Of a stretch of 64,000 bases of DNA, positions 19,290 through 31,300 are shown in pieces. The stretch is from Roseibium aestuarii (GTDB lineage Bacteria > Pseudomonadota > Alphaproteobacteria > Rhizobiales > Stappiaceae). Every line of letters begins with the position of its first letter. Position 1 is the stretch's first letter. The notes beneath the pieces are model-generated. The model did no database searches, had not been told where the DNA came from, and saw only the letters and a list, made by a program, of their open reading frames with translations. The stretch covers positions 1,364,001 through 1,428,000 of the forward strand of contig NZ_VORA01000001.1 in NCBI RefSeq assembly GCF_008477545.1, read 5' to 3'. Both the position numbers and the translations under genes were made by a program.

Positions 19290-19667
19290 GGGGGACTCCG
19301 CTTCCAGGGGGATGAATGCGTCTCTAGGCCACGCGCTTACAGGGTGAAGCGCCGGAAAACAAGGGCCTATGCCGGGCAGCGACCGCTTCTTCGAGACGGT
19401 CTTGGCTGCGCGCACCCGACGGGGCAGTCCTGCACCGTGCAGGAGTGGCTCGGCAGGGACCCAAATGCGGGTCCTCCGCCATTCTCCCGGAGGGGCCAGA
19501 TCGGCGGCTGAGGGGCAGTGGAGGGACGCCTTGGCCGGAAACCGGTCACCTCGGTCTCTTGATGTGTCTCTTGACCTGAGCCGCTGGTCATCCCTAAGTG
19601 CGAAGGCCGGACGCGGGATCGCCGTCCGGCCGCTCAGACTGCAACCCTCCGCGCGAAAAGGTGTCCC
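19290..19667. promoter_or_regulatory. Divergent purM / PerM-like spacer with two palindromes
   Basis: About 380 bases holding the promoters of the purM-purN and permease-hdaA units. 19428-19444 is a perfect palindrome, TCCTGCAC-C-GTGCAGGA. 19605-19631 has GGCCGGACG and CGTCCGGCC, a 9-bp stem with a 9-base loop, in the permease leader. Either could be a control element; no known purine operator or riboswitch was recognised. Confidence 0.45.
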
Positions 19668-20762
19668 ATGTCCCTGCGTCGTCACGTCCAGTTCTGGCTG
19701 CTGGCTACCGCGCTTCTGGTGCTCTTCCTCACCGTTTTCTCCGACGTGCTGCTGCCCTTTGTGGCCGGCATGGCGGTTGCCTATCTGCTCGATCCGGTGG
19801 CCGACCGGTTCGAGGCCTGGGGCATGAGCCGCATCTGGGCCACCCTGACGATCCTCTTTGTCTTCATCCTGATGGTGCTGCTCTTCCTGCTGGTGGTGGG
19901 TCCGGTGCTTGGCTCCCAGGTCTCGGGCTTCCTGGAAAAGGCTCCGGGGCTGGTGGACCAGCTGCAGCAGCTTCTGCGCACCAATTTCGGCGAGCGGCTC
20001 GCCCGTCTCGGCCTGTTCCGCATGGAAGACCTCCAGTCCTCCTTCGGCAACCTGCTGGGGCAGGGGGCGAGCTGGGTTACCGGTATCCTGAAGTCGGTGT
20101 GGAACGGCGGTCAGGCGCTTCTGTCCGTTGTCTCCCTTCTGGTGGTGACCCCGGTTGTCGCCTTCTACCTGCTGCTCGACTGGGACCACATGGTCGCCCA
20201 TATCGATAGCTGGCTCCCCCGCGATCATCAGGAGACCATCCGCCAGCTGGCCCGGGAAATGGACGCCGCGGTGTCGGGCTTCGTGCGCGGACAGGTCTCC
20301 GTCTGCCTGCTGCTCGGCGCCTTCTATGCCATCGGCTTGATGCTCGCCGGTCTCAACTTCGGCCTGCTGATCGGCATGGGGGCAGGGCTCGTCAGCTTCA
20401 TTCCCTTCGTCGGCGCCAGCCTCGGCTTCCTGGTCTCCCTCGGGGTCGCCCTGGTGCAATTCTGGCCGGACTGGAGCATGATACTCGTCGTGGCGGCCAT
20501 CTTCGGCGCCGGACAGTTTCTGGAAGGCAACGTGCTGCAGCCCAAGCTGGTGGGCGAAAGCACCGGCCTGCACCCGGTCACGCTCATGTTCGCGCTCTTC
20601 GCCTTCGGCTACCTGTTTGGATTTGTGGGGATGTTGATCGCCGTTCCGGTCGCGGCCATGCTTGGGGTGCTTGCGCGTTTTGCCCTGAGGCAGTACCTAG
20701 CGAGCCCACTGTACACAGGGACCGGCCGCACCGCAGCGGCCCAAGAAGAAACAGGCGCATGA
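19668..20762 (+). CDS. AI-2E family (PerM/YdgG) membrane permease
   Basis: A 364-residue inner-membrane protein with two N-terminal membrane helices (about 12-60), a longer hydrophilic region (90-200), then five or so helices. The family stretch [14 protein letters not shown] and the [15 protein letters not shown] and [21 protein letters not shown] motifs mark the AI-2E/PerM transporters. The transported compound is not known. In alphaproteobacteria this gene typically precedes hdaA, as here, where only one base separates the two. Confidence 0.9.
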   Translation: MSLRRHVQFWLLATALLVLFLTVFSDVLLPFVAGMAVAYLLDPVADRFEAWGMSRIWATLTILFVFILMVLLFLLVVGPVLGSQVSGFLEKAPGLVDQLQQLLRTNFGERLARLGLFRMEDLQSSFGNLLGQGASWVTGILKSVWNGGQALLSVVSLLVVTPVVAFYLLLDWDHMVAHIDSWLPRDHQETIRQLAREMDAAVSGFVRGQVSVCLLLGAFYAIGLMLAGLNFGLLIGMGAGLVSFIPFVGASLGFLVSLGVALVQFWPDWSMILVVAAIFGAGQFLEGNVLQPKLVGESTGLHPVTLMFALFAFGYLFGFVGMLIAVPVAAMLGVLARFALRQYLASPLYTGTGRTAAAQEETGA

Positions 20763-20763
20763 C

Positions 20764-21453
20764 ATGATGGCGGACACTCCTCGCCAGCTGCCATTGGACC
20801 TGCCACACGATGAGGCGCTCGGTCGAGACGACTATCTTGTCGGCAGCTCCAACATGGCGGCCTTCGAACTGCTCGACCGCTGGCCGGACTGGCCGTCTTC
20901 GGTCGTGATCCTTGCCGGGCCGGTCGGTGCGGGCAAGACCCATCTCGTGGAGGTCTTCCGGGCCGAGAGCGGGGCTGCCGTCATCGATGCCCAGGATCTG
21001 ACGAGCGAGCTCGTGGGCGATCTGGCTCTGGCCCCGGCCGTGGTTCTCGAGGATGCCCATCGCGGCGTCGACGAGACCGCGCTCTTCCATCTGCTTAACG
21101 CGGCGCGGCAGGCAGGCATCAACGTCCTGATCACCAGCCGCACCTGGCCGAGTGCCTGGAACCTGCGCCTGCCGGATCTCATGTCGCGCCTGCGCGCAGC
21201 GACCCCGGTCGAGATCCTGGAGCCGGACGACGGTCTGCTTCAGCATGTGCTGGTCAAGCTCTTCGCCGATCGTCAGCTCCATGTGGATCTGGCCGTGGTC
21301 GACTATCTGGTGGTGCGCATGGAGCGGTCTCTGGGCGTGGCCTGCCGGGCTGTCGAGGCCATCGACCGGGAAGCGCTGGCGGGCCGGGTCAAGATCTCCA
21401 AGCCCCTCGTGGGCCGCGTTCTCGACCGGCTGGAGGCCGAGCCCCTCGTCTGA
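20764..21453 (+). CDS. hdaA: DnaA-homologous replication regulator HdaA
   Basis: Regulatory inactivation of DnaA: Hda with the sliding clamp stimulates ATP hydrolysis by DnaA after initiation. The 229-residue protein begins with QLPLDLPHDEAL, a clamp-binding QLPLDL motif at about residues 8-13, followed by GPVGAGKTHL (Walker A-like), VVLEDAHRG (Walker B-like) and ITSRTWPSAWNLRLPDLMSRL, the AAA+ sensor/arginine region. There is no DNA-binding DnaA domain IV. It lies between the PerM-like gene and ppk, the usual alphaproteobacterial order. Confidence 0.92.
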   Translation: MMADTPRQLPLDLPHDEALGRDDYLVGSSNMAAFELLDRWPDWPSSVVILAGPVGAGKTHLVEVFRAESGAAVIDAQDLTSELVGDLALAPAVVLEDAHRGVDETALFHLLNAARQAGINVLITSRTWPSAWNLRLPDLMSRLRAATPVEILEPDDGLLQHVLVKLFADRQLHVDLAVVDYLVVRMERSLGVACRAVEAIDREALAGRVKISKPLVGRVLDRLEAEPLV

Positions 21454-21494
21454 GCCTGTCCCGCTGCGAGACGTGAGGGCCTGTGCCTGCTGAC

Positions 21495-21506
21495 AAGTGG
21501 CCACTT
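21495..21506. promoter_or_regulatory. 12-bp perfect palindrome upstream of ppk
   Basis: AAGTGGCCACTT, in the spacer between hdaA and ppk, about 105 bases before the ppk start. A possible regulator site; not a PHO box by pattern. Confidence 0.35.
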
Positions 21507-21610
21507 ATGCGGCACTAGTGGGGCGGGCAAGGTCCGAGATTCGTGTCCCTGCGGCACCAGGCCGGAGGGGCGGCGGGCCTGCGGCGGTTACAGCGTGGGA
21601 GCGTAGAGGG

Positions 21611-23845
21611 ATGACGGACGAGATCGATCTGAGGGATGCGGTGCAGGCCTCTGCGGGAGCCCCGAGCTCGCTGGCGGGAGATCCGGCCGTTGCCGACCCG
21701 GACCTGGCCTCGTCCCCCAGCCGCTTCATGAACCGGGAGCTCAGCTGGCTCCAGTTCAACCACCGGGTGCTCGAAGAGGCGATGAACCGCAACCATCCGC
21801 TGCTGGAGCGGCTGCGGTTCCTGTCCATCTCCGCCAACAATCTCGACGAATTCTTCATGGTCCGCGTGGCGGGCCTGCGCGGTCAGCAGCGGGCGGAAGT
21901 GATCAGCCGCTCCGCCGATGGCCTCACCCCGTCCGAACAGCTTGTCCGCATCTCCGAGGCCGTGCGGGGGCTCCAGGCGTCGCAGCAGACCATCTGGCGC
22001 GGCCTGCGCACGGAGATTGCCGAAACCGGTATCCAGACGCTGGCCGTGGCAGAACTTGGGCCTGCGGACCGCAGCTGGCTCGAGGATCACTTCCTCACCT
22101 ACATCTTCCCGATCCTCACGCCGCTCGCCATCGATCCGGCCCATCCGTTCCCCTTCATTCCGAACCTCGGCTTTTCGATCGTCTTCGAGCTGGCCCCGGT
22201 AAAGGGCGGCCGCGGCATGATCGCGCTCCTGCGCATCCCCTCCCAGGTGGACCGCTTCGTGCGCCTGCCCAATGGCGAGGACGGCGGCATCCGCTTCATC
22301 GCCATCGAACGCGTCGTCGGCCTCTACATCGGGAGGCTGTTCCCGGGCTACGAGATCATCGGCAAGGGCGCGTTCCGCATCATCCGCGACAGTGACATCG
22401 AGATCGAGGAAGAGGCGGAGGATCTCGTCCGGCTCTATGAGAGCGCCCTGAAGCGCCGCCGCCGGGGATCGGTGATCCGTCTGGAAATCCAGGACACCAC
22501 GCCGCCGGCCCTGCGCGCCTTCGTGGCCGAGGCGCTGCATGTGGGCGAGGACGAGATCTTCCTGGCCGACGGGTTGCTTGCCCTTAACAACCTCTCCCAG
22601 ATCGTCGACCTGGACCGCAACGACCTGAAGTTCGAGCCCTATACGGCCCGTTTCCCCGAGCGCATCCGCGAGCATGGCGGCGACTGCTTTGCCGCCATCA
22701 GCCAGAAGGACATCATCGTTCATCACCCTTATGAATCCTTCGACGTGGTGGTGCAGTACCTGCGCCAGGCCGCTCAGGATCCGGATGTGGTGGCGATCAA
22801 GCAGACGCTCTATCGCACGTCGAACAACTCGCCCATCGTCAAGGCGCTGGTGGAAGCCGCCGAATCCGGCAAGTCGGTGACGGCGCTGGTGGAGCTGAAG
22901 GCCCGTTTCGACGAGGAGGCCAACATCAAGTGGGCCCGCGACCTGGAGCGCGCCGGCGTTCAGGTGGTCTTCGGCTTCATCGAGCTGAAGACCCACGCGA
23001 AGATCTCCATGGTGGTGCGCCGCGAGCACGGCAGCCTGCGCACCTATTGCCACATCGGCACGGGCAACTATCACCCGATCACCGCGCGGATTTACGAGGA
23101 TCTGTCCTTCTTCACCGATGATCCGGACGTGGCCCAGGACGCGGCCCGGGTGTTCAACTACATCACCGGCTATGCGGAGCCGGGCGAGCTCAACCATCTG
23201 GCGGTCTCGCCGCTGAGCCTGCGGCGGCGTATCCTCGAGCTCACGCAAGCGGAGATCGACCATGTCCAGGCCGGACGTCCCGGCCAGATCTGGATGAAGA
23301 TGAACTCCCTCGTCGACGCCCAGGTCATCGATGCGCTCTACCGGGCAAGCCAGGCGGGTGTGCAGGTGGACCTGATCATCCGCGGCATCTGCTGCCTGCG
23401 CCCGGGCATTCCGGGCCTCTCCGACAACATCCGGGTGAAGTCCATCGTCGGACGGTTTCTGGAACATTCACGAATTTATTGCTTCGGTAATGGGCACGGG
23501 TTGCCCTCGCCGCAGGCCCACGTGTACATCGGCTCTGCGGACATGATGCCTCGTAACATCGACCGCCGGGTGGAGGTGCTTGTTCCTCTGCGGACGGCGA
23601 CCGTGCATGAACAGGTTCTCGACCAGATCATGGTGGCGAACCTCAGGGACAATCAGCAGAGCTGGCGGATCCTGCCGGACGGCTCGCACGAACGGGTGAT
23701 CCCGGGGGACAACGAGGAACCTTTCAACGCCCACCGCTATTTCATGACAAACCCCTCCCTGTCGGGCCGGGGCAAGTCGCTGAAGAGCGATCGGCCGAAA
23801 TCCTTCCTCAAGCGGGCTGCCGAAGGCGCACCGCCGAAAGAGTGA
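21611..23845 (+). CDS. ppk: Polyphosphate kinase Ppk1
   Basis: Reversibly makes inorganic polyphosphate from ATP. The 744-residue protein has the N domain [19 protein letters not shown] near residue 40, the head domain, and the catalytic C domain with [34 protein letters not shown] (phosphohistidine region) and IYCFGNG... [21 protein letters not shown] 21611 gives [10 protein letters not shown], with GGAG 9 bases before; the frame is open upstream to 21497, but that part is not family-like. The ppx start follows the stop by one base. Confidence 0.95.
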   Translation: MTDEIDLRDAVQASAGAPSSLAGDPAVADPDLASSPSRFMNRELSWLQFNHRVLEEAMNRNHPLLERLRFLSISANNLDEFFMVRVAGLRGQQRAEVISRSADGLTPSEQLVRISEAVRGLQASQQTIWRGLRTEIAETGIQTLAVAELGPADRSWLEDHFLTYIFPILTPLAIDPAHPFPFIPNLGFSIVFELAPVKGGRGMIALLRIPSQVDRFVRLPNGEDGGIRFIAIERVVGLYIGRLFPGYEIIGKGAFRIIRDSDIEIEEEAEDLVRLYESALKRRRRGSVIRLEIQDTTPPALRAFVAEALHVGEDEIFLADGLLALNNLSQIVDLDRNDLKFEPYTARFPERIREHGGDCFAAISQKDIIVHHPYESFDVVVQYLRQAAQDPDVVAIKQTLYRTSNNSPIVKALVEAAESGKSVTALVELKARFDEEANIKWARDLERAGVQVVFGFIELKTHAKISMVVRREHGSLRTYCHIGTGNYHPITARIYEDLSFFTDDPDVAQDAARVFNYITGYAEPGELNHLAVSPLSLRRRILELTQAEIDHVQAGRPGQIWMKMNSLVDAQVIDALYRASQAGVQVDLIIRGICCLRPGIPGLSDNIRVKSIVGRFLEHSRIYCFGNGHGLPSPQAHVYIGSADMMPRNIDRRVEVLVPLRTATVHEQVLDQIMVANLRDNQQSWRILPDGSHERVIPGDNEEPFNAHRYFMTNPSLSGRGKSLKSDRPKSFLKRAAEGAPPKE

Positions 23846-23846
23846 C

Positions 23847-25373
23847 ATGACTGCAAACCGCTATCCCGCTCGCGGCCGTCTGAACGGCACCGGCCCGATC
23901 GCCGTCATCGACATCGGCTCCAATTCCGTGCGTCTGGTGGTCTATGAGCGCCATGCCCGTACGCCCACCATGCTCTTCAACGAGAAGACGCTTGCGGGCC
24001 TCGGACGCGGCATCGCGGTGACCGGCTGCATGGCCGAGGACAGCGTTCAGAGCGCGCTTGGCGCCATCACCCGCTTCAAGGCGGTCAGCGCCCATATCGG
24101 CGTGCGCGAGACCCATGTGATTGCTACCGCTGCTGCCCGCGACGCCGCCAACGGCCCCGCATTCGTTGCGGCCGTGGAAGAGATCCTCGGCGTTCCCGTG
24201 CGCATCCTGAACGGTGGCGAGGAAGCCTTTTACTCCGCCCTCGGCGTCATCGCCGGCTTCTGGGATCCCCACGGCATCGTCGGCGATCTGGGGGGCGGCA
24301 GCCTCGAGCTGGTGCCCGTCGACAAGGGCACATCCGGCCCTGGAGAAACCTTCGCGCTCGGCGGCCTGCGTCTGGCGGAAGCCTCGGAAGGCAAGATTGC
24401 CCGGGCGCAGACCCTGGCGGAAGAGGCGCTGGCGACCTATCAGTGGCCGGATCTCGGGCCGGGCGAGCGCATCTTCTATGCGGTCGGCGGCACTTGGCGT
24501 TCGCTGGCGCGCCTCTACATGGAGCGCGTCGCCTATCCCCTGCACGTGATGCATAATTTCGAGATCCCGGCGGCCGATGCCATCGCTTTCTGCCGCGAGG
24601 TCTCGGTCAAGGACCTCTCTGGCGTGGCCGGATCGGAGGTCGTGTCGAAGCAGCGCCGGTCCCTCGTGCCCTTCGGGGCCGTGGTGCTGGAAAAGGTGCT
24701 CACCGCCATGCAGGCGGACAAGCTGATCATTTCGGCCACCGGTGTGCGTGAAGGCCTGCTCTACGACATGCTGCCCGCCCGCATGAAGCTGCAGGATCCG
24801 GTGATCGAGGCCGCGCGGGAATTCGCGCTGCTGCGCGCCCGCTCGCCCGAACATGCCGAGGAGCTGGTGGCCTGGTCCGACCGGATCTTCGGCGCACTGG
24901 CCATCGAGGAAGTGGGGCAGGAGAAGCCCCTGCGCCACGCCGCCTGCCTGCTCTCCGACATCGGCTGGCGCGCCCATCCCGACTATCGCGGCGAGCAGAG
25001 CCTCAACATCATTTCCAACGCGGCCTTCGTCGGGCTCGACCACGCGGGCCGCGCCTTCCTGGCGGCTTCGGTCTTCTATCGCCATCAGGGGCTGGGGGAC
25101 GCGGGCCTGTCGCCGGTGATCCGTCAGCTCTTCGACGGGCGCCTGAAGGAGCGCTCCCGGATGGTGGGCGCCATGCTGCGGGTGGCCTCGCTGCTGACCG
25201 CCTCCATGCCCGGCATCCTGCCGCGCACGGGCATCAAGGCGGAAGAGGGGCTCGTGACCCTGACCCTGCCGAAGGATCTGGCCGAATTCGACGGCGAGCG
25301 CCTGCGCAAGCGCTTCACCCAGTTTGCCAAGCTGGTGGACTGCCGGGGCGAGATCGTCGTCAGCGACAGCTGA
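23847..25373 (+). CDS. ppx: Exopolyphosphatase Ppx/GppA
   Basis: Hydrolyses terminal phosphate from polyphosphate and/or pppGpp. A 508-residue ASKHA-fold protein: phosphate-1 motif IDIGSNSVRLVVYE near residues 19-32, TAAARDAANG, the GDLGGGSLEL phosphate-2 motif near 147-156, and a C-terminal HD-like helical domain (about 320-490). ATG 23847 overlaps nothing but sits one base after the ppk stop, giving a synthesis-breakdown operon. Confidence 0.93.
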   Translation: MTANRYPARGRLNGTGPIAVIDIGSNSVRLVVYERHARTPTMLFNEKTLAGLGRGIAVTGCMAEDSVQSALGAITRFKAVSAHIGVRETHVIATAAARDAANGPAFVAAVEEILGVPVRILNGGEEAFYSALGVIAGFWDPHGIVGDLGGGSLELVPVDKGTSGPGETFALGGLRLAEASEGKIARAQTLAEEALATYQWPDLGPGERIFYAVGGTWRSLARLYMERVAYPLHVMHNFEIPAADAIAFCREVSVKDLSGVAGSEVVSKQRRSLVPFGAVVLEKVLTAMQADKLIISATGVREGLLYDMLPARMKLQDPVIEAAREFALLRARSPEHAEELVAWSDRIFGALAIEEVGQEKPLRHAACLLSDIGWRAHPDYRGEQSLNIISNAAFVGLDHAGRAFLAASVFYRHQGLGDAGLSPVIRQLFDGRLKERSRMVGAMLRVASLLTASMPGILPRTGIKAEEGLVTLTLPKDLAEFDGERLRKRFTQFAKLVDCRGEIVVSDS

Positions 25374-25400
25374 CGTCACGCGCGCCCCTTATCCGGCAAG

Positions 25401-25770
25401 TCACAGGGCGTAGAGCCTACCCCGGCTTGCATTGCGGATCCGGTCGACGCGCTGCCCGTCGAGATGGAAGTCATAGTGGTCGCCCTACACTAGGATCGGC
25501 AGCAGGTCCGGCCAGAAGACGCCGATGCAGCATCCGCCTTCGTGACGCACGCTCGGATAGACGATGCCGTTCGATTCAGCCTCCCGCAGCGCCCGTCCGA
25601 TCGTCTGTCCGTCGCTCGTGTCGTCCGGGTCAAGCAGGTCATCGCGCCCCGTCGCGTCATGCAGTTCCAGATCCACCGCCCCGATCGGTGGAAACGTGGA
25701 CGAAGCTGGCCATGAGCAGGCTAGCGCCCGGGCCGGAAACCCGACGCTCCGGCGGCAGCTGTCCTTGCAC
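25401..25770 (-). pseudogene. Remnant of a RES-domain (NAD-degrading toxin family) gene
   Basis: Three pieces of a RES domain can be read on the minus strand. From about 25770 to 25685 one frame gives LPPERRVSGPGASLLMASFVHV, the N-terminal RES pattern. The middle of the domain is missing. A second frame gives VDLELHDATGRDDLLDPDD, then IGRALREAESNGIVYPSVRHEG and CIGVFWPDLL, followed by an in-frame TAG (25485-25487). Beyond the stop, GDHYDFHLDGQRVDRI continues the domain to a TGA at 25401. So there is a deletion with frameshift plus a nonsense codon. The usual Xre-like antitoxin partner is not present next to it. It lies between the ppx end and the rnd terminator. Confidence 0.75.
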
Positions 25771-25802
25771 CAGAACGAAAACCAGCGGGGACGCCCGAAA
25801 AC

Positions 25803-25830
25803 AAAAAACGGCGCGGAGGACCGCGCCGTT
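25803..25830 (-). terminator. Rho-independent terminator after rnd
   Basis: On the minus strand AACGGCGCGG, a TCCT loop, CCGCGCCGTT and a T run. It begins 28 bases after the rnd stop and precedes the RES remnant. Confidence 0.88.
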
Positions 25831-25857
25831 TGAGGGTTCTGCGAAGGAGAGGGCCGC

Positions 25858-27030
25858 TTACTCGGCGGCTTCGCGCTCGGCAGCAGGCTCGATGGCGACG
25901 ATCTGCCGGTCGCGGAAGGCAAGGGCCACTTCGCCGCGCTTCAGCTTGAGCGCGGTCTCGCCGAAGAGCTCGCGGCGCCAGCCCTGCAGGGCCGCCACAT
26001 CCGCGTGGTCATCGGCGGCGATCTTTTCCAGATCATCGACCGTAGCGATCACCTTGGAGGCAACCCCGTGGTTCTCGCTGACGAGCTTGAGCAGCACCTT
26101 CAAGAGATCAACGGCGGCGGCGGATCCGTCCGGAGACTGACGGCCCTTTGGTACCTTCGGAAGCTTGTCGCGCGGGGTGGAGAGGGCGGCACGCACGGCC
26201 TTGAGGATTTCCTCGGCCGGCTTGGAGCGCTCGAAGCCCTTGGGGATGGTGCGCAGGCGGGCAAGCGATTCCGGATCGGCCGGCTGCTGGGCGGCGATCT
26301 CGTAGATCGCATCATCCTTCAGCACCCGCGAGCGCGGCACGTTGCGCCCCTGCGCCTCGCGCTCGCGCCAGGCGGCGACTTCCATCATTACCGCCAGCTC
26401 GATCGGCTTGCGCACGCGCAGCTTCAGGCGCTGCCAGGCATGGGCGGGCTCGGTGCGATAGGTGCTTTCCGACAGCAGCACCTTCATCTCGTCCTCGACC
26501 CAGTGGCTGCGCTTCTGCTCGGCCAGATTGGCCTTCAAGAAGGCATAGCAGTCGCGCAGATGGGTGACATCGGCCACCGCATATTCGAGCTGCTTCCTGG
26601 TCAGGGGACGCCGGGCCCAGTCGGTGAAGCGCGAGGACTTGTCGAGCTGGGCGCCCGTCACCTTGTAGACCAGCTGGTCATAGGAGATCGAATCGCCGAA
26701 GCCGCAGACCATGGCGGCCACCTGGCTGTCGAAGAGCGGGGTCGGGATCAGACCGCCCAGATGATAGATGATCTCGATGTCCTGGCGGGCCGCATGGAAC
26801 ACCTTGGTCACGTCCTCCTTCGCCATCAGGGCAAAGAAGGGCGCAAGATCAAGGCCTTCGGCGAGCGCATCGATCACGTAGGCCTGACCTGGACCGGCCA
26901 GCTGGATCACGCAGAGCTGCGGCCAGAAGGTGCTCTCCCGCAGAAACTCCGTATCGACGGTCACATAATCGTTCGAGCCGAGGGTCTCGCAGGCGGCGGC
27001 GAGTTCGGATGTAGTCGTAATCACATTCAT
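25858..27030 (-). CDS. rnd: Ribonuclease D
   Basis: 3'-5' exoribonuclease of the DEDD family, active on tRNA precursors and other stable RNAs. The 390-residue protein shows ExoI YVTVDTEFLRE (DxE) near residues 21-31, ExoII region KVFHAARQDIEII near 83-95, SYDQLVYKVTGAQLDKS, and ExoIII YAVADVTHLRDCY near 165-180, followed by an HRDC domain (about 205-280). ATG 27030 (MNVITTTSEL) is preferred over a TTG three codons upstream. No ribosome-binding sequence precedes it. Divergent from aspS. Confidence 0.93.
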   Translation of the reverse strand: MNVITTTSELAAACETLGSNDYVTVDTEFLRESTFWPQLCVIQLAGPGQAYVIDALAEGLDLAPFFALMAKEDVTKVFHAARQDIEIIYHLGGLIPTPLFDSQVAAMVCGFGDSISYDQLVYKVTGAQLDKSSRFTDWARRPLTRKQLEYAVADVTHLRDCYAFLKANLAEQKRSHWVEDEMKVLLSESTYRTEPAHAWQRLKLRVRKPIELAVMMEVAAWREREAQGRNVPRSRVLKDDAIYEIAAQQPADPESLARLRTIPKGFERSKPAEEILKAVRAALSTPRDKLPKVPKGRQSPDGSAAAVDLLKVLLKLVSENHGVASKVIATVDDLEKIAADDHADVAALQGWRRELFGETALKLKRGEVALAFRDRQIVAIEPAAEREAAE

Positions 27031-27041
27031 GGTGACCAAGT

Positions 27042-27070
27042 GCTATATCGCAGTCCTGCCTCTTTGTCGC
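27042..27070 (-). promoter_or_regulatory. Possible rnd promoter giving a near-leaderless mRNA
   Basis: On the minus strand GCGACA (27070-27065), a 17-base spacer and TATAGC (27047-27042). Initiation would fall only a few bases before the rnd ATG, which agrees with the lack of a ribosome-binding site there. The -35 box is weak. Confidence 0.3.
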
Positions 27071-27383
27071 CACGAAATCGCGCGAACCGGCCCGGGAGCT
27101 GCAGCGGGTTGCATCCATGCCGCAGGTCGGCAGCCGGAGGACAGGGAAAGCACGGGGCAGGGGCGCGGCAGACCCCGCTGCCGTTTACGCGCCCGCGCTT
27201 TTGCGATATGCCGGCGCAAAACGGGTCGCAAACCGCCCTGCGCCTTGACTTCTGACCGGTGACGTGGCTTCTCCACCCATCGAGATCTGGCGTGCGCGCC
27301 GACCCCATCTGTCGAATCCCGTCCACCATGGCCGTCGAACTGCCGGACGGGGCTGTCCGAATTAGAAAACTGTCGAGGAATAC
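27071..27383. other. Remaining rnd/aspS spacer
   Basis: About 310 bases with no convincing gene; the open frames are short and family-free. It must contain the aspS promoter, which I could not place with confidence. Confidence 0.4.
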
Positions 27384-29165
<1,782 letters not shown>

Positions 29166-29400
29166 TCGGTGCGGTGGCACACGCATCGGATCCCCTCGGG
29201 ATGTGATTGAAACTCTGGAACAGGGGCGCTGGATCGGTTCGGTGCCCCTTCCGTCTTTGAAGGGGCCGGAGTGCCCGAAGCGGCGCCCCTCTGCCTTGAG
29301 CCGCGAGTGCCGGCGGCTCACCCATCCCGGAACTCCCGGCCTTGCCGGATGATGACGATCATTCACCTGTTGCCACCTGAAAAGCCGACCGAAACGGATC

Positions 29401-31224
29401 ATGTCGAAAAAGACCAAGACCGCTGAAAAGCTCGCGCCCGAGACGACGATCCCCCTGATCCGCCGTCTGCTGCTGGAGAATGCCCGCAGCTACCTGCGCC
29501 AATATGCGGTCGCCTTCGTCTTCATGGGGGCGGTGGCCGCCTCCACGGCCGCCAGCGCCTGGATCATGAAGGACGTCATCAACGAGGTCTTCATCAACCA
29601 GGACAAGGGCATGATCGTCGCGATCGCGCTCTTCGTCATGGCGATCTTCACGGTCAAGGGCGCCTCGACCTATGGCCAGCAGGTGGTTCTCAGCCGGGTC
29701 GGCAATGCCATCGTCGCCGATTGCCAGCGCCGGCTCTTTGCCCGCCTGCTCGAGCAGGACATGGCCTATTACAGCCGCACGCCGCTGGGGGAACTGACCA
29801 CCCGCATCCAGCACAACACGTCGGCCGCCCGCGCCGTCATCGATCTGGTGGTCGTCAGCCTCGGGCGTGACGTGCTCACCATTATCGGTCTGGTCGCGGT
29901 CATGATCGCGCAGGATCCGCTGCTCTCGCTCTTCGCGCTGGTCATCATGCCGCCGGCGGTCATCGGCGTGTCGCTGCTGGTGCGCCGGGTGCGCAAGCAC
30001 GCCAAGTCCCAATTTGTCTCCACCACGCGCATTCTGTCCGTGCTTCAGGAGACTGCCCTCGGCATTCGCATCGTCAAGGCCTTCGGGGTCGAGGACCGGC
30101 TTCAGGCCGCCATGAATGCCGCCGTCGGCGACGTGGAGCGGCAGGCCAACAAGATCGCCTCCCTGACCGCGCGTACCTCGCCGCTGATGGAAACCCTCGG
30201 CGGCTTTGCCGTGGCGCTGGTCATTCTCTACGGCGGCTATTCCGTGGTCGAGATGGGCCAGGAGCCCGGTGCCTTCTTCTCCTTCATCACCTCGCTGCTG
30301 CTGGCCTATGATCCGGCCAAGCGCCTGGCGCGCCTGCAGGTCAACCTGACCAACTCGCTGGTCGGCGTCCGACTGATGTATGACCTGATCGACGAGGAGC
30401 CCGAGCTCAAGGATGCCGCCGACGCCCGTCCGCTGGGGGTCACCGCCGGTGAGGTCCGTTTCGAGGATGTGAGCTTCTCCTATGGCGAGGGCTCCGCGCT
30501 CAACGGGCTCACCTTCGTGGCGGAAGCCGGGCGCACCACCGCGCTGGTCGGTGCCTCGGGAGCGGGCAAGTCCACGGTCTTTGCCCTCATCGAGCGCTTC
30601 TACGATCCCGCTTCGGGGCGCATTGCCATCGACGGTCAGGCGCTTTCCGGTGTCTCGCTGGCAAGCCTGCGCCGGTCGATCGCCTATGTCTCGCAGGATA
30701 CGTTCCTGTTCGATCTGAGCGTGCGCGACAATATCCGCCTCGGCCGCCCGGAGGCGAGCGACGAGGAGGTGATGCAGGCTGCCCGCGACGCCAACGCTCA
30801 TGACTTCATCACTGCAATGCCCAAGGGCTACGACTCGTCCGTGGGCGAGGGCGGCGACCAGCTTTCCGGCGGTCAGCGTCAGCGCATCGCGATCGCCCGG
30901 GCCATGCTGCGCAACGCGCCGATCCTGCTGCTCGACGAGGCGACCTCCGCCCTTGATGCGGAATCCGAGGCCAAGGTTCAGGCAGCGCTTGAGCGCCTCA
31001 TGCAGGGCCGGACGACGCTGGTGATCGCCCATCGCCTGTCCACCGTCATGCATGCGGACAAGATCGTGGTCATGGATCGCGGCCGCTGCGTGGAAGAGGG
31101 CACCCATGTGGCGCTCAATGCCCGGGACGGCATCTATCGCCGCCTCTGCGACCTGCAATTCCGCGCCGGCCAGCGCGAGGCAGCTCCCGCCGGTGCCGAT
31201 CCGGTCGAGCCCGGCCAGCCCTGA
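29401..31224 (+). CDS. ABC transporter, fused permease-ATPase (MsbA/multidrug type)
   Basis: A 607-residue half-transporter that should dimerise. Six membrane helices form the N-terminal half (about residues 30-330; PLGELTTRIQHNTSA is the coupling-region pattern). The C-terminal ATPase has Walker A GASGAGKST, the Q-loop YVSQDTFLFDLSVRDNI, signature LSGGQRQRIAIARA, Walker B ILLLDEATSALD and an H-loop in IAHRLSTV. It probably exports lipids or drugs. The start at ATG 29401 is supported by the charged MSKKTKTAEK leader. Followed by a terminator shared with the convergent gene. Confidence 0.9.
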   Translation: MSKKTKTAEKLAPETTIPLIRRLLLENARSYLRQYAVAFVFMGAVAASTAASAWIMKDVINEVFINQDKGMIVAIALFVMAIFTVKGASTYGQQVVLSRVGNAIVADCQRRLFARLLEQDMAYYSRTPLGELTTRIQHNTSAARAVIDLVVVSLGRDVLTIIGLVAVMIAQDPLLSLFALVIMPPAVIGVSLLVRRVRKHAKSQFVSTTRILSVLQETALGIRIVKAFGVEDRLQAAMNAAVGDVERQANKIASLTARTSPLMETLGGFAVALVILYGGYSVVEMGQEPGAFFSFITSLLLAYDPAKRLARLQVNLTNSLVGVRLMYDLIDEEPELKDAADARPLGVTAGEVRFEDVSFSYGEGSALNGLTFVAEAGRTTALVGASGAGKSTVFALIERFYDPASGRIAIDGQALSGVSLASLRRSIAYVSQDTFLFDLSVRDNIRLGRPEASDEEVMQAARDANAHDFITAMPKGYDSSVGEGGDQLSGGQRQRIAIARAMLRNAPILLLDEATSALDAESEAKVQAALERLMQGRTTLVIAHRLSTVMHADKIVVMDRGRCVEEGTHVALNARDGIYRRLCDLQFRAGQREAAPAGADPVEPGQP

Positions 31225-31246
31225 AGGTCATGACACCTGCGAGACA

Positions 31247-31276
31247 AAAAAACGGCCGGAGAGTTCCGGCCGTTTT
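31247..31276. terminator. Bidirectional terminator between the ABC exporter and the exported protein gene
   Basis: AAAACGGCCGGA, a short loop, TCCGGCCGTTTT, with A and T runs on both sides, so it can act on both strands. It lies between two convergent stops. Confidence 0.9.
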
Positions 31277-31300
31277 CGTTTGTGCGGTCCTGACGGGCTG

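Noticed and set aside
19290-20573. Long upstream extension of the PurM frame
   Set aside because: The conserved domain begins at ATG 19289 with a ribosome-binding site; the extension is antisense to the permease gene.
29222-29249. AGGGGCGC/GTGCCCCT hairpin after aspS as a terminator
   Set aside because: One mismatch, a 12-base loop and no T run; too weak to call.
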